Below are positions 38,601 to 46,039 of a DNA stretch of 64,000 bases, piece after piece (within the stretch, counting starts at the first letter, position 1; every line of letters starts with the position of its first letter). The stretch covers positions 124,001 through 188,000 of the forward strand of contig JAAWDS010000006.1 of assembly GCA_022793895.1 (NCBI GenBank). Reading direction: 5' to 3'. The position numbers and the translations under genes were made by a program. The stretch comes from Provencibacterium sp. Lineage in GTDB: Bacteria > Bacillota > Clostridia > Oscillospirales > Ruminococcaceae. The notes under the pieces are model-generated. The model did no database searches and was not told where the DNA came from. It was given only the letters and a program-made list of their open reading frames with translations.

Positions 38601-38709
38601 GGAGAACAGCAAGCTGATCAAACGCTATCAGGCAAGCAGGAAGGAAATGATATCTGTTGACTTCTGGAAACGCTATTTAGAGGCTGAATCATCGGTAAAT
38701 GCGAACTAG
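35620..38709 (+). CDS. Degenerate pyruvyltransferase-like domain fused to a GlfT2-like galactofuranosyltransferase (copy 3)
   Basis: Residues ~15-390 resemble the polysaccharide pyruvyltransferase (PS_pyruv_trans) fold: NIGIAGPWFEGDMQSTLSCY and KIAYAASFGMDS. However, the usual GSDQxWN reads GVGPVWN and DSFHG reads NYLET. The conserved His/Asp motifs are lost, so catalysis is unlikely. Residues ~420-1029 are a full GlfT2-like unit: LFTYFNAFSIRKWKQY, NVGGAGGFTRG, LLMDDDVILLP, RGDDVEYSLR and IWHMGF. The ATG at 35620 has AGAGGTG upstream; the track begins at an in-frame GTG three codons earlier. Base composition starts to become more AT-rich here. Confidence 0.85.
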   Translation: MLGNNKVRTAEGTAPAQTEKRNIGIAGPWFEGDMQSTLSCYALYTVLQKMGHSPILLERPLDLWQKQQKSENWITKRCQISSVCQSPEDYLALNRSLDTFLTGVGPVWNYQQYGRSGHYFFLDFAAKNKRKIAYAASFGMDSCTPKEDGQRSAEYLRQFDAIAVDTAKDAGICKAMLGKNSNVQPTAKLDPLLLCDPEDFYSIAQDIPCSWERPFLFCSLANLNPDLEPFLMRAAGLLQLDVLSAAPAPSRSEKTADASQHKAAFIQNGDSLGAGGLHWNTFSSLPADQFLAYLNRSGFVVATNYLETVLCVLFHKPFLFWPDAAPLEYKRTEKLLKELGLASRIFHSQEQLQDNDYLFIDFIDYEKAEKKLRSQRKLAKEWLQKALSIKKSPTSYEGDAAYLQKLPQHLRPRSLQRPINMVLQNIVFPDRPHLDQHWWMLYRGDRFIRRPSQGCYALRDKEHVELFTYFNAFSIRKWKQYTNVRDVSLHLRVRGKFKLQFTGHFFREEEIQTEAFPVQSFVCPEITELVLPLPEAESPLISFAIHALENFEIYSGFYGVKVQPELLNPVDISLVTTTFQKEEYITANLDLIQRELLDSGEEAGQHLSINVIDNGRTLDAQKFSGKRLHIFPNPNVGGAGGFTRGMLESLQADVKPTHILLMDDDVILLPESIRRTYSLLRLLKKEYQKNFISGAMLYMERMNVQHEDVGFVSTQNGGYGPCKPEMEMHTIEAVLHNEESCLLQEYPYAGWWYCCIPTSVIEESGLPLPMFIRGDDVEYSLRSHARFITLGGLCIWHMGFTTKYNPALELYQVHRNSLMIQALSGICEKVDFMKRIQDLFWKELRRYNYSSADLLLDAVEDYLKGPELLETPQGEQILKQKREKNESLISIAEEYPLLTIDYGSVYQHEEELSAWQRFIYKKTFNGHLLPKFMWKNRTAVIAYDWFDAPEKQYLARTVLAVNPHDHTGVMRWPRRKDFLKLVLRYHKLMKRYQRENSKLIKRYQASRKEMISVDFWKRYLEAESSVNAN

Positions 38710-38736
38710 GGGTCAAACCATTTGGGGGTAAATACA

Positions 38737-40449
38737 ATGATTATTATCGGTAAATTACATTATAAGGAAGAAAATGGATTTGCACGCGTAGAAAGCATCA
38801 TAAAAACCTATGGAAAACCTGATTTTTTGATTTATGTAGAGGTTGAACAAGCCTATGGAAAATATCTGGTAACGGATAGGGCGGATGCTTTTCTGGCAGG
38901 ACTTTTCATCAAAGCCATGACCGCTGGCGAAGATATTACTTGCGAAGATCCTGTTTCTTCCGATCTAAAATTCAAGCTAGAAAAGCTACTGATCCGCACC
39001 CTCGCCAAACACGATGAAAGATTTCATGAAACCCAAATATATGCCGATATAATAGATGAGCCTATCCCCAACGCGGGTGCTGTCGGAACTGGAATTTCTT
39101 TGGGACTGGACTCGTTTGATACGATCGCCGATACATATGACTCAAAATATCCGGGAATGAAGCTGACCCATCTGGTAACATTTAACGGAGGGGTATTTGG
39201 CGGCTATTATCAGAAAAATAATTGGGATTACTGTGCGGCAAAGTTATATAAAAGAATTCAATTGGTTGCAGAGGAATTAAAATTACCTCTCATTCCTATA
39301 TCGACAAACATTCATAAATATGTACGTTTAAAAGGGAATTTTTACTCAACCTGTATGATTTTACTATTCATAATGAGTCTTGGTAAGTTGTTTAAAACCT
39401 ATTTCATTTCTTCTGATGGAGTAGACTTCTCTCTCTTTAACGTTCAGTCTACCTATTTAGATGATATGACTGTCTATGATCTATTAACTCTTTACTGCTG
39501 TTCTATTCCTACCGGCGTACAGTTTATTTCAGGAGGCGGTGAAAAGGATAGGTTGGAAAAATTAAAAACCATTTCTAAGTTTCCTATTGCTGTCAGAAAT
39601 TTGCAATCCTGTCTTACAGAACATTATAACTGTATGTACTGTCTAAAGTGCAAAAGAAATCTACTGGCATTAGATGCACTGAATCTTTTAGACAAATTTA
39701 AAGATTCTTATGATATAGGTTACTACTATATACATCGCAATGAATATCTTCGATATTTATGTCAACAGATACAAAACCATAAACTTGAAGCGGGATTACT
39801 CATGCCTGCATATCAAATCATAAAGCAACGGGAACCGGCAGTAATTGATCAGATTGAGCAGGATTTAGGGAGGACTGCAAAGCAAAGCCTAGAAATTCAA
39901 CGGCAGAGAGACATTTATAAAGAATATTCAAGACTATTTCGCAATGTATTGGCCATTCCCAATTATATCGATAAATTAAAGGAATGGTTCAGCCTGAACA
40001 ATATAAAAACTATTATTATTTATGGTCCTGGTGGAAATGAATCTACCCAGTGTTTGGCTGCTTTATGTAAGCAGATAGAAGTAAAGATCGATTACATCGT
40101 AGAAGACGTAAAAAAAGGGACCAAAGTCTCTATCCCCCGTTTGCCGGAAAGCACCATCGATTACCCACCCTGTGATGCTGTTATTATCTGTAATATGGAT
40201 AAACCACAGGTTATAAAAAGAAAATTATCCGAATTTTTAACAATACCGATCTACGAGGTCAAGGATGTCCTGACAATGACTATTAAGTATAGAAATAATA
40301 ACTTATATTTGATTCTGAAAATTGCTGATTTCGCAATCGAATTATATGTTTTTTTAAATTATTTAATTCGATTTTGTATGCAAATATTACAGATCAATTA
40401 TTTGTTTTTTTACTATACTTTTATTAACGCTACCCGAAAATATGCTTAG
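38737..40449 (+). CDS. PP-loop ATPase-like protein with C-terminal Rossmann-like region
   Basis: Residues ~110-310 look like a PP-loop (adenine nucleotide alpha-hydrolase) domain. GISLGLDSFDT stands where family members have SGGxDS, followed by LTHLVTFNGG and VAEELKLPLIPISTN. A possible metal-binding cysteine set, NCMYCLKCKRN, occurs near residue 310. Related proteins occur in capsule loci and are often uncharacterised; some PP-loop enzymes amidate sugars. A Rossmann-like stretch (IKTIIIYGPGG) follows near 425, and the last ~45 residues are hydrophobic. The ATG at 38737 has GGGGG 8 nt upstream. The gene is much more AT-rich than the locus before it. Exact reaction unknown. Confidence 0.65.
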   Translation: MIIIGKLHYKEENGFARVESIIKTYGKPDFLIYVEVEQAYGKYLVTDRADAFLAGLFIKAMTAGEDITCEDPVSSDLKFKLEKLLIRTLAKHDERFHETQIYADIIDEPIPNAGAVGTGISLGLDSFDTIADTYDSKYPGMKLTHLVTFNGGVFGGYYQKNNWDYCAAKLYKRIQLVAEELKLPLIPISTNIHKYVRLKGNFYSTCMILLFIMSLGKLFKTYFISSDGVDFSLFNVQSTYLDDMTVYDLLTLYCCSIPTGVQFISGGGEKDRLEKLKTISKFPIAVRNLQSCLTEHYNCMYCLKCKRNLLALDALNLLDKFKDSYDIGYYYIHRNEYLRYLCQQIQNHKLEAGLLMPAYQIIKQREPAVIDQIEQDLGRTAKQSLEIQRQRDIYKEYSRLFRNVLAIPNYIDKLKEWFSLNNIKTIIIYGPGGNESTQCLAALCKQIEVKIDYIVEDVKKGTKVSIPRLPESTIDYPPCDAVIICNMDKPQVIKRKLSEFLTIPIYEVKDVLTMTIKYRNNNLYLILKIADFAIELYVFLNYLIRFCMQILQINYLFFYYTFINATRKYA

Positions 40450-40480
40450 GCAGAAAGTAATTTTAAGAAGGGGTTTGCCA

Positions 40481-43279
40481 ATGGAAAATAAGAAATATGA
40501 CGTAGGAATATTCGGACTGTGGTATGGTCATAATTACGGGAGCATCATCACCTACTATGCCTTAAATAACGTGATCCATTCCATGGGATATTCAACCGTT
40601 ATGATAAGGAATCCTCTTGGATCACATGTAGATGTGAATACTCTGCGAAAATCTCACGCTCTCCGTTTCGCTGCTGAATATTATGATATGACTCCTTTAT
40701 ATCAAATTTCTGAAATGGATAAGTTAAACGATATCTGTGAAAAATTTGTCTTAGGCTCTGACCAAATGTGGAATTACGGATTGAGCCGGCCCTACCAGCA
40801 GTCCTATTTCTTGAACTTCGCTGATGATGATAAAATAAAGGTTGCCTATGCAACCTCCTTCGGAAGAGAGAGATATGAAGCCCCTGCTGATTACAGGGCC
40901 GAAACGCAAAGCAATCTGAACCGTTTTTCGGCCATCTCAGTACGTGATGGATTTTCTAAGGAAATATGCGGCAAAGAATTCGGAATAGCGGTTGAACAGG
41001 TAATCGACCCTGTGTTCTTATGTCCCATAGATAAATATGAGGAGTTAGCAGAGAAGGCCACCAACTTACACATGAGGGACTACTTTTTTGCATATATTTT
41101 AGATCCCAATCCAGAATGGGGAAAGGCTATCCATAATCTCATTGAAAATACAGGGAAAAAAGCCTATGTCATTTTCAATGAGGGAAGCGATAAACAGGAA
41201 GCAATTAAAAGGCTGGAGATATCAGATGTTAACATTGAGTACCTTATTGACGCTGATATCTGCGAATGGCTGTATTGTTTCAAAAATGCCGGGTTTGTTC
41301 TTACCGATTCTTTTCATGGCGCTTGTTTCTCCACTATTTTTCATAAAGACTTCTTAGTATTGAAAAACAGGAACCGAGGCGGAAAACGCTTTGATAACTT
41401 GCTGGATATGCTGGGATTGAAATCTCAGATGGTAACGATGGTATCGCAAATAGAAAACACCTTTGAGGAGCGAGTAAAGAACGGAAGAATTGATTACAAA
41501 TCCGTGGAAAACAGAATAGACAGCGAGAGAACGAAGGGATATGAATGGCTCAGAAACGCGTTGAACGGAAATATACAATTAAGAAAAACCAAAAAAGATT
41601 TCCAACAGGAAACTTTTGATAAAAAGGAAGAAAATAAAAATCTTTTTATTAAATTGCATCCTGATATTGAAAGGGCTCAGATGCTTGTAGCTCTTCTTAA
41701 AGAATATGGTTACAGTAAAGTAGTTATTTCTTCAGGGACTCGAAACATGTCATTAGCAAGAATTTTTGAAAACAATTCTTTTTTTGAAACATATTTAGTT
41801 ACTGATGAAAGAAGCGCAGCTTATTTTGCACTTGGACTGGCCGTTAAAAGCAATCAACCTGTTGTAATTACCTGTACTTCCGGCACAGCGGTTGTTAATT
41901 ATTTCCCCGCTATTACAGAAGCCTTCTATCAAAAAGTTCCTATTGTTATTATTTCAGGCGATCGCTATCCCTATTACATTGGACAAATAGAACCGCAGAT
42001 GATAAAGCAAATCGGAATGTTTAAAGACATCTGTAAATGTAGTATTAGCTTGGATATTGAGAATACTAGACGGTGTAAATGGTCTAATTATAGAAAAATT
42101 TGTGAAGCTCTTTTAGAGGTTGGGCACCATGGGAAGGGGCCTGTACATATCAATTTCCCGATTGATATAGTAGAACACAATCCTCCCGACCCCCAAACTT
42201 ATATTTTACCTAAATATAGAAAAATTGAACGGATTGATTTCTATTCTAAAATAGACGTTTGGAAACAATTTGTTCAACGCCTTCAACAATCTCAAAAAAT
42301 CATGATTATCTATGGGCAAAATAACCCCTTACAGCCTGAAGATAAAAAATGGTTTGATCAGTTCGCCGAAAAATTTAATTGTGTGGTCCTAACCGACCAT
42401 CTTTCAAACGCACATGGGCCATATTGTTTGAATCCATACCGTCTATTAAAAAACTGGACAAACGATCAATTTAAAACCAGGTTGCTTCCAGATGTATGTA
42501 TTTACTTTGGAGGAAAAAGAACGCTAAACGATCCGCTAACGACAAAAATGCGTTCTATTATCCGCGATATTGATTTTTGGCATATCACGGACGACGGTAA
42601 AGTTTCAGATATATATGGCAAACTTTCTCATATTTTCGAGTGCTCCCAAACGCAGTTTTTCAAGTTTTTTGTAGAAACCGCAGGCAATATCCACAATAAT
42701 GGTGAATATGTTAATAGTTGGAAATCCTATGCGGATACAATCCCTCCTGTAAATTTTTCAAAGGCCCGTTTTACTTCTTATTACACGATGGGAAAGGTTG
42801 CTTTAAATCTGCCTAAGCATTCAATGGTTCATTTGGGCGTCGGGAACACCTTCATTAACATTGAGAATTTCCCAATTGACGAAAGTGTTACTGTGTATTG
42901 CAATATGGGTACTAATGGTATTGACGGCAGCGCCTCTTCTTTTATGGGGCAAGCGATCGGTGGGAAACAGAAGGGATTCCTTATTATAGGGGATCTGAGT
43001 TTCTTTTACGATATGAATTCTATTTGGAACAAAAAACTTAATGGAAATACCAGGATTATCTTGCAAAACGATAGCGGAGCAGGTTTGCTTGCACACTATC
43101 AAAGCCCATCTATTACACATGAACATCATGCGACGGCAGAAGGGTGGGCAAAGACCTGTGGATTTAAATATATGTGCGCACACAATAAAGATGAATTTGA
43201 TAATCAACTGGATGAATTTTTAAACGGTGTAAGCGAACGGCCGGTATTTTTTGAGGTTTTTACTTTACTTAGTTATTAA
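40481..43279 (+). CDS. Polysaccharide pyruvyltransferase fused to a MenD-like thiamine-diphosphate enzyme
   Basis: Residues ~5-370 are an intact PS_pyruv_trans domain: GLWYGHNYGSIITYYAL, VLGSDQMWNYG, KVAYATSFGRE, ISVRDGFSKEIC and LTDSFHGACFS. Residues ~385-932 match MenD end to end. The pyrimidine-binding half has TDERSAAYFALGLA with the catalytic Glu, TSGTAVVNYFPAI, and a QMIKQIGMF segment. The pyrophosphate half has NMGTNGIDGS and the cofactor motif GDLSFFYDMNSIW..LQNDSGAGL. MenD joins a decarboxylated 2-oxoglutarate unit to isochorismate. No other menaquinone gene is nearby, so a glycan-related acyl or keto-acid role is more likely. The ATG at 40481 has AGAAGGGG upstream; the track start at 40442 is unsupported. 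Confidence 0.85.
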   Translation: MENKKYDVGIFGLWYGHNYGSIITYYALNNVIHSMGYSTVMIRNPLGSHVDVNTLRKSHALRFAAEYYDMTPLYQISEMDKLNDICEKFVLGSDQMWNYGLSRPYQQSYFLNFADDDKIKVAYATSFGRERYEAPADYRAETQSNLNRFSAISVRDGFSKEICGKEFGIAVEQVIDPVFLCPIDKYEELAEKATNLHMRDYFFAYILDPNPEWGKAIHNLIENTGKKAYVIFNEGSDKQEAIKRLEISDVNIEYLIDADICEWLYCFKNAGFVLTDSFHGACFSTIFHKDFLVLKNRNRGGKRFDNLLDMLGLKSQMVTMVSQIENTFEERVKNGRIDYKSVENRIDSERTKGYEWLRNALNGNIQLRKTKKDFQQETFDKKEENKNLFIKLHPDIERAQMLVALLKEYGYSKVVISSGTRNMSLARIFENNSFFETYLVTDERSAAYFALGLAVKSNQPVVITCTSGTAVVNYFPAITEAFYQKVPIVIISGDRYPYYIGQIEPQMIKQIGMFKDICKCSISLDIENTRRCKWSNYRKICEALLEVGHHGKGPVHINFPIDIVEHNPPDPQTYILPKYRKIERIDFYSKIDVWKQFVQRLQQSQKIMIIYGQNNPLQPEDKKWFDQFAEKFNCVVLTDHLSNAHGPYCLNPYRLLKNWTNDQFKTRLLPDVCIYFGGKRTLNDPLTTKMRSIIRDIDFWHITDDGKVSDIYGKLSHIFECSQTQFFKFFVETAGNIHNNGEYVNSWKSYADTIPPVNFSKARFTSYYTMGKVALNLPKHSMVHLGVGNTFINIENFPIDESVTVYCNMGTNGIDGSASSFMGQAIGGKQKGFLIIGDLSFFYDMNSIWNKKLNGNTRIILQNDSGAGLLAHYQSPSITHEHHATAEGWAKTCGFKYMCAHNKDEFDNQLDEFLNGVSERPVFFEVFTLLSY

Positions 43280-43371
43280 ACATTGTCACTGATTAAATTT
43301 AGATAGTAGTGGATATTTTCAAAAAACATTTCTATTTAAAGTCTAGTTTACAAAAGCGGGAGGGCAGAGTA

Positions 43372-44385
43372 ATGAAGGGGATACGCGTACTATTTCAAGC
43401 GCCTGGAAAAGCGTGTATACAAGAATTTGAAGTGCGTGCGCCAAAGTCAAATGAAGTTATTGTAAGAGTAATCTATTCACTCATTTCATCCGGAACAGAA
43501 AAGGCTTATCTTTCGTGTTCCAATAACACAGCTCAAAAATTCCCGACAGTACCCGGTTATTCCAGCGTGGGTATTGTCGAGCAGTACGGAACCGATGTTC
43601 AAAATTTTTCAATTGGAGATCGTGTCTTTGTCTCCTATGGGGGACACGCTAACTACAATATTAAGCCAGAGTCCAGTATTATCAAAATACCTGATTCCGT
43701 CTCCTTACAAGAAGCCGCATTCACTCGATTAGCCAGCTTCCCTCTATTAGCTCTTAGACGCGCACAACTGGAGATAGGAGAATCAGTAGTAATCGTCGGT
43801 TTGGGTATGTTGGGGCAATTTGGCGTTCAACTTGCACGAATAGCAGGAGGACTACCTGTAATTGCCGTGGGCAATCGAGAAATCCGAAAGCAAAAGGCTC
43901 TGCAATATGGAGCAAAATTTGTTCTCTCCCCAGACGATCCGGAATTAACGAACAAAATCATGGAATATACCCAAATAACTGGCACCGGCGGAGCCAATGT
44001 TGTTTTAGAAACCTCCGGACAGGTAAGCGCGTTGATTAGTTGCTTGAAATATACTGCAAAACATGGCCGGGTATTATTAAACGGTTGTAATCGAGTTACA
44101 GATCAGCCCATTGATCTTTACAAGTATATCCATCTTAGAGGGGTTTCTTTAATCGGAGCACACGACAAAACCCGCCTCCCTTACAGTTCTTGGAAAGGAA
44201 ATTGGACTGCTAAACGGGATTATATGACCGTTCTAGGACTACTTGAAGACGGAAGATTGGAAGCAAAATCTATGATTTCTGAATTGGTAAAGCCTGAGTC
44301 AGTATCAGAAATCTATAACCGCCTTTTGAATGATAGAGAGTTTCCACTAGGTGTTTTACTGGATTGGTCAGAAAGTAAAACATGA
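43372..44385 (+). CDS. MDR-family (zinc-type) dehydrogenase
   Basis: This is a medium-chain dehydrogenase/reductase-like protein of 337 aa. The N-terminal GroES-like domain has ISSGTEKAYL and FPTVPGYSSVGIVEQYG, resembling BchC and bi-domain oxidoreductases more than classical alcohol dehydrogenases, whose GHE motif is absent. The nucleotide-binding motif is VVIVGLGMLGQFGVQLA. It probably oxidises or reduces a sugar or an acyl intermediate made by its neighbours. The ATG at 43372 has GGGAGGGC 7 nt upstream; the track start lacks one. It shares the AT-rich composition of the two genes before it. Confidence 0.8.
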   Translation: MKGIRVLFQAPGKACIQEFEVRAPKSNEVIVRVIYSLISSGTEKAYLSCSNNTAQKFPTVPGYSSVGIVEQYGTDVQNFSIGDRVFVSYGGHANYNIKPESSIIKIPDSVSLQEAAFTRLASFPLLALRRAQLEIGESVVIVGLGMLGQFGVQLARIAGGLPVIAVGNREIRKQKALQYGAKFVLSPDDPELTNKIMEYTQITGTGGANVVLETSGQVSALISCLKYTAKHGRVLLNGCNRVTDQPIDLYKYIHLRGVSLIGAHDKTRLPYSSWKGNWTAKRDYMTVLGLLEDGRLEAKSMISELVKPESVSEIYNRLLNDREFPLGVLLDWSESKT

Positions 44386-44532
44386 TTATTACTGCCTATA
44401 AATAACTAAAATTTTGATATATATATAAAAAAATAAATATAGCAATATAGTTATATAATTATCTTCAAGATGCTCGTTATTATTTGTGTACTTAATGCTA
44501 CACAACTATTAAAAGGATGGGGGCACCAATCC

Positions 44533-45405
44533 ATGACCTCAAAGCGTCACTTTCGGGATGATTTTTCCGAGACTCTCCCCGACTCTCTTTCTGGCAGCCC
44601 ACCTGCGCAGCCATCCCCACGGGAGAATCCCCCGCGTCCCTTTCCATCTGCCGTTCATCCGAAAAAAAGCCTATCGCTCCTAACCATCGCCCTTGTCCTG
44701 ATTGTCTCTGGTGTTTGCGCCTTCTTTTTTGACAGTCAATCTTCCCCGAATATTGATTCCAGTTCGGAACAAAAGGCCCCGCCCGTTGAAATACAGTCGC
44801 CCAGTCCTACGAATCCAAAACCGTCCTCCTCTTTGGCAGATACCGTCTCCCCTTCTGTATCTTCTTCCTCAGAAGCAGACGGAAACAGAGAAACAGAAGG
44901 GACTTCCAGGCTGGAAGAGGAATCGGATGAAAAAGCGGCAGAGGATGAAGTAGGCAACGGGGAGGAAATCGCGCTCACCTACCAATATACCTCCCCTTCC
45001 GGCGAACGCATCGTCGTTTCCGTTTCTGCTAAACAAACGGGAGAATATTATGCGTTTTATGGTTCCAGCGGCCTGCCCTTCACCTCAGCGGTTTATGCCG
45101 GTATCGGTTCCCCTTCCCAACCTGAACTCTACATCTTCAACAGCCCTGATAACGAAGCGGCTGGCGTCATTGCAGGGATGCGGGCGGCGAACGGTGAAAC
45201 TTACTATGGGGTTCTTTCGCTCGATCCCCTGGAATGGATCATCCCCTGTATGTATGAGGATATCTATTTAGAGGATGGGCGCTATATTGGAGATATTCCA
45301 ATGGGCTCCAGCCGGCTGCTGGAGGTTATTCCACGGCCGGAGTCTGAGGAATCCTTTGAGGAAGAGAAAGAGACAGGGGAAGAAGATACAGAAACAGAAG
45401 AATAG
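44533..45405 (+). CDS. Single-pass membrane protein with Ser/Glu-rich linker, unknown function
   Basis: The 290-aa product has a ~48-residue proline-rich cytoplasmic N-terminus and one transmembrane helix (LSLLTIALVLIVSGVCAFFF). A low-complexity Ser/Pro/Glu linker of ~80 residues follows, then a compact outer domain (~residues 148-270, ALTYQYTSPSGERIVVSVSA) and an acidic Glu-rich tail. No family is recognised. GC content returns to that of the rest of the window. The ATG at 44533 with GGATGGGGG upstream is preferred to the track start. The 147-bp gap before it is extremely AT-rich and probably holds its promoter. It may be a surface or wall-associated protein closing the glycan locus. Confidence 0.7.
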   Translation: MTSKRHFRDDFSETLPDSLSGSPPAQPSPRENPPRPFPSAVHPKKSLSLLTIALVLIVSGVCAFFFDSQSSPNIDSSSEQKAPPVEIQSPSPTNPKPSSSLADTVSPSVSSSSEADGNRETEGTSRLEEESDEKAAEDEVGNGEEIALTYQYTSPSGERIVVSVSAKQTGEYYAFYGSSGLPFTSAVYAGIGSPSQPELYIFNSPDNEAAGVIAGMRAANGETYYGVLSLDPLEWIIPCMYEDIYLEDGRYIGDIPMGSSRLLEVIPRPESEESFEEEKETGEEDTETEE

Positions 45406-45510
45406 TCTTAAGAGCATACATGCAGTTTTGAGCATGCGCTTTTGCATAGGCGGTTTGCAGAGCTATTATATTAAATGGTTTAAATAGCCGTCGCAAACAA
45501 AAAATACCTG

Positions 45511-45539
45511 TAATAGTTAAAGTTCGACCGCTCATACTA
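45511..45539 (+). promoter_or_regulatory. SigG-like promoter of the spore protein gene
   Basis: TAATA, a 17-bp spacer, then CATACTA. This fits the forespore SigG consensus (GHATR - 17/18 - CATWHTA) with one mismatch, 46 bp before the SASP start. It is expected to be active only late in the forespore. Confidence 0.6.
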
Positions 45540-45584
45540 GTAAAGCAAACGCAACTTAGGTTTAAAAAAATTTAAGGAGTGTTT

Positions 45585-45857
45585 ATGACTATGGCTAACA
45601 GCAAGAGCAGCAATAATCCCGTTGTTCCGGAGGCGCGCGAGGCGCTGAACAAATTTAAGATGGAGGCCGCTACTGAGGTTGGCGTAAACCTCAAGCAGGG
45701 CTACAACGGCGACCTGACCTCCCGTGAGGCTGGTTCTGTCGGCGGCCAGATGGTCAAGAAAATGTATACCATACGAACAATGAGCTTTGTGAGGGCGGAC
45801 AGAACGGCGGCAGGACACCAGTTTATGGCTACATATCAGGCGGCGCTGGATCTGTAA
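45585..45857 (+). CDS. Alpha/beta-type small acid-soluble spore protein with altered C-terminus
   Basis: This DNA-binding spore protein protects forespore DNA. The core is unmistakable: NPVVPEAREALNKFKMEAATE, including the GPR-protease recognition region (KMEAATEVGV), then GYNGDLTSREAGSVGGQMVKKM. Family members normally end within about 10 residues of VKKM. Here ~20 residues (YTIRTMSFVRADRTAAGHQF) intervene before a SASP-like end, MATYQAALDL. This suggests a ~60-bp in-frame insertion or sequence replacement. AAGGAG lies 5 nt before the ATG at 45585 and 11 nt before the ATG at 45591; either could be used. Confidence 0.88.
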   Translation: MTMANSKSSNNPVVPEAREALNKFKMEAATEVGVNLKQGYNGDLTSREAGSVGGQMVKKMYTIRTMSFVRADRTAAGHQFMATYQAALDL

Positions 45858-45874
45858 AGAGAAAATAAAGCTAA

Positions 45875-45921
45875 AAAAACATGCGTACATTTATCTGATC
45901 CTGAAATGTACGCATGTTTTT
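45875..45921 (+). terminator. Strong intrinsic terminator of the SASP gene
   Basis: An 18-bp perfect stem around CATGCGTACATTT with an 11-nt loop ends in a run of T. It is symmetrical enough to stop transcription from either side. Confidence 0.9.
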
Positions 45922-45922
45922 A

Positions 45923-46039
45923 TTATTCTGTTTTTGAGGCGGTACATTGCTGTTTGGAACTGCGGAAACAGCTGCTCAGGTTAGCGAGGCAGTTGCTGTC
46001 GGAGGCAACAGCCAGCAAGATACCTAATGTTTCACTGCG
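45923..46039. other. Intergenic stretch with a short coding-like remnant
   Basis: Plus-strand frame 45942-46025 reads GGTLLFGTAETAAQVSEAVAV then GGNSQQDT and a stop, without a start codon or ribosome site. It looks like the 3' end of a lost gene, but it is too short to identify. Confidence 0.25.

Noticed and set aside
40481-43279. Reading the MenD-like half as a menaquinone enzyme (menD)
   Set aside because: It is fused to a pyruvyltransferase in a glycan locus and no other men gene is present, so the symbol would mislead.
44386-44532. Very AT-rich gap as a possible replication or attachment site
   Set aside because: It shows no iterons or paired repeats; a promoter region is the simpler explanation.
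45942-46025. Coding-like stretch after the SASP terminator
   Set aside because: No start codon or ribosome site and only 27 codons; kept as a possible remnant, not a gene.
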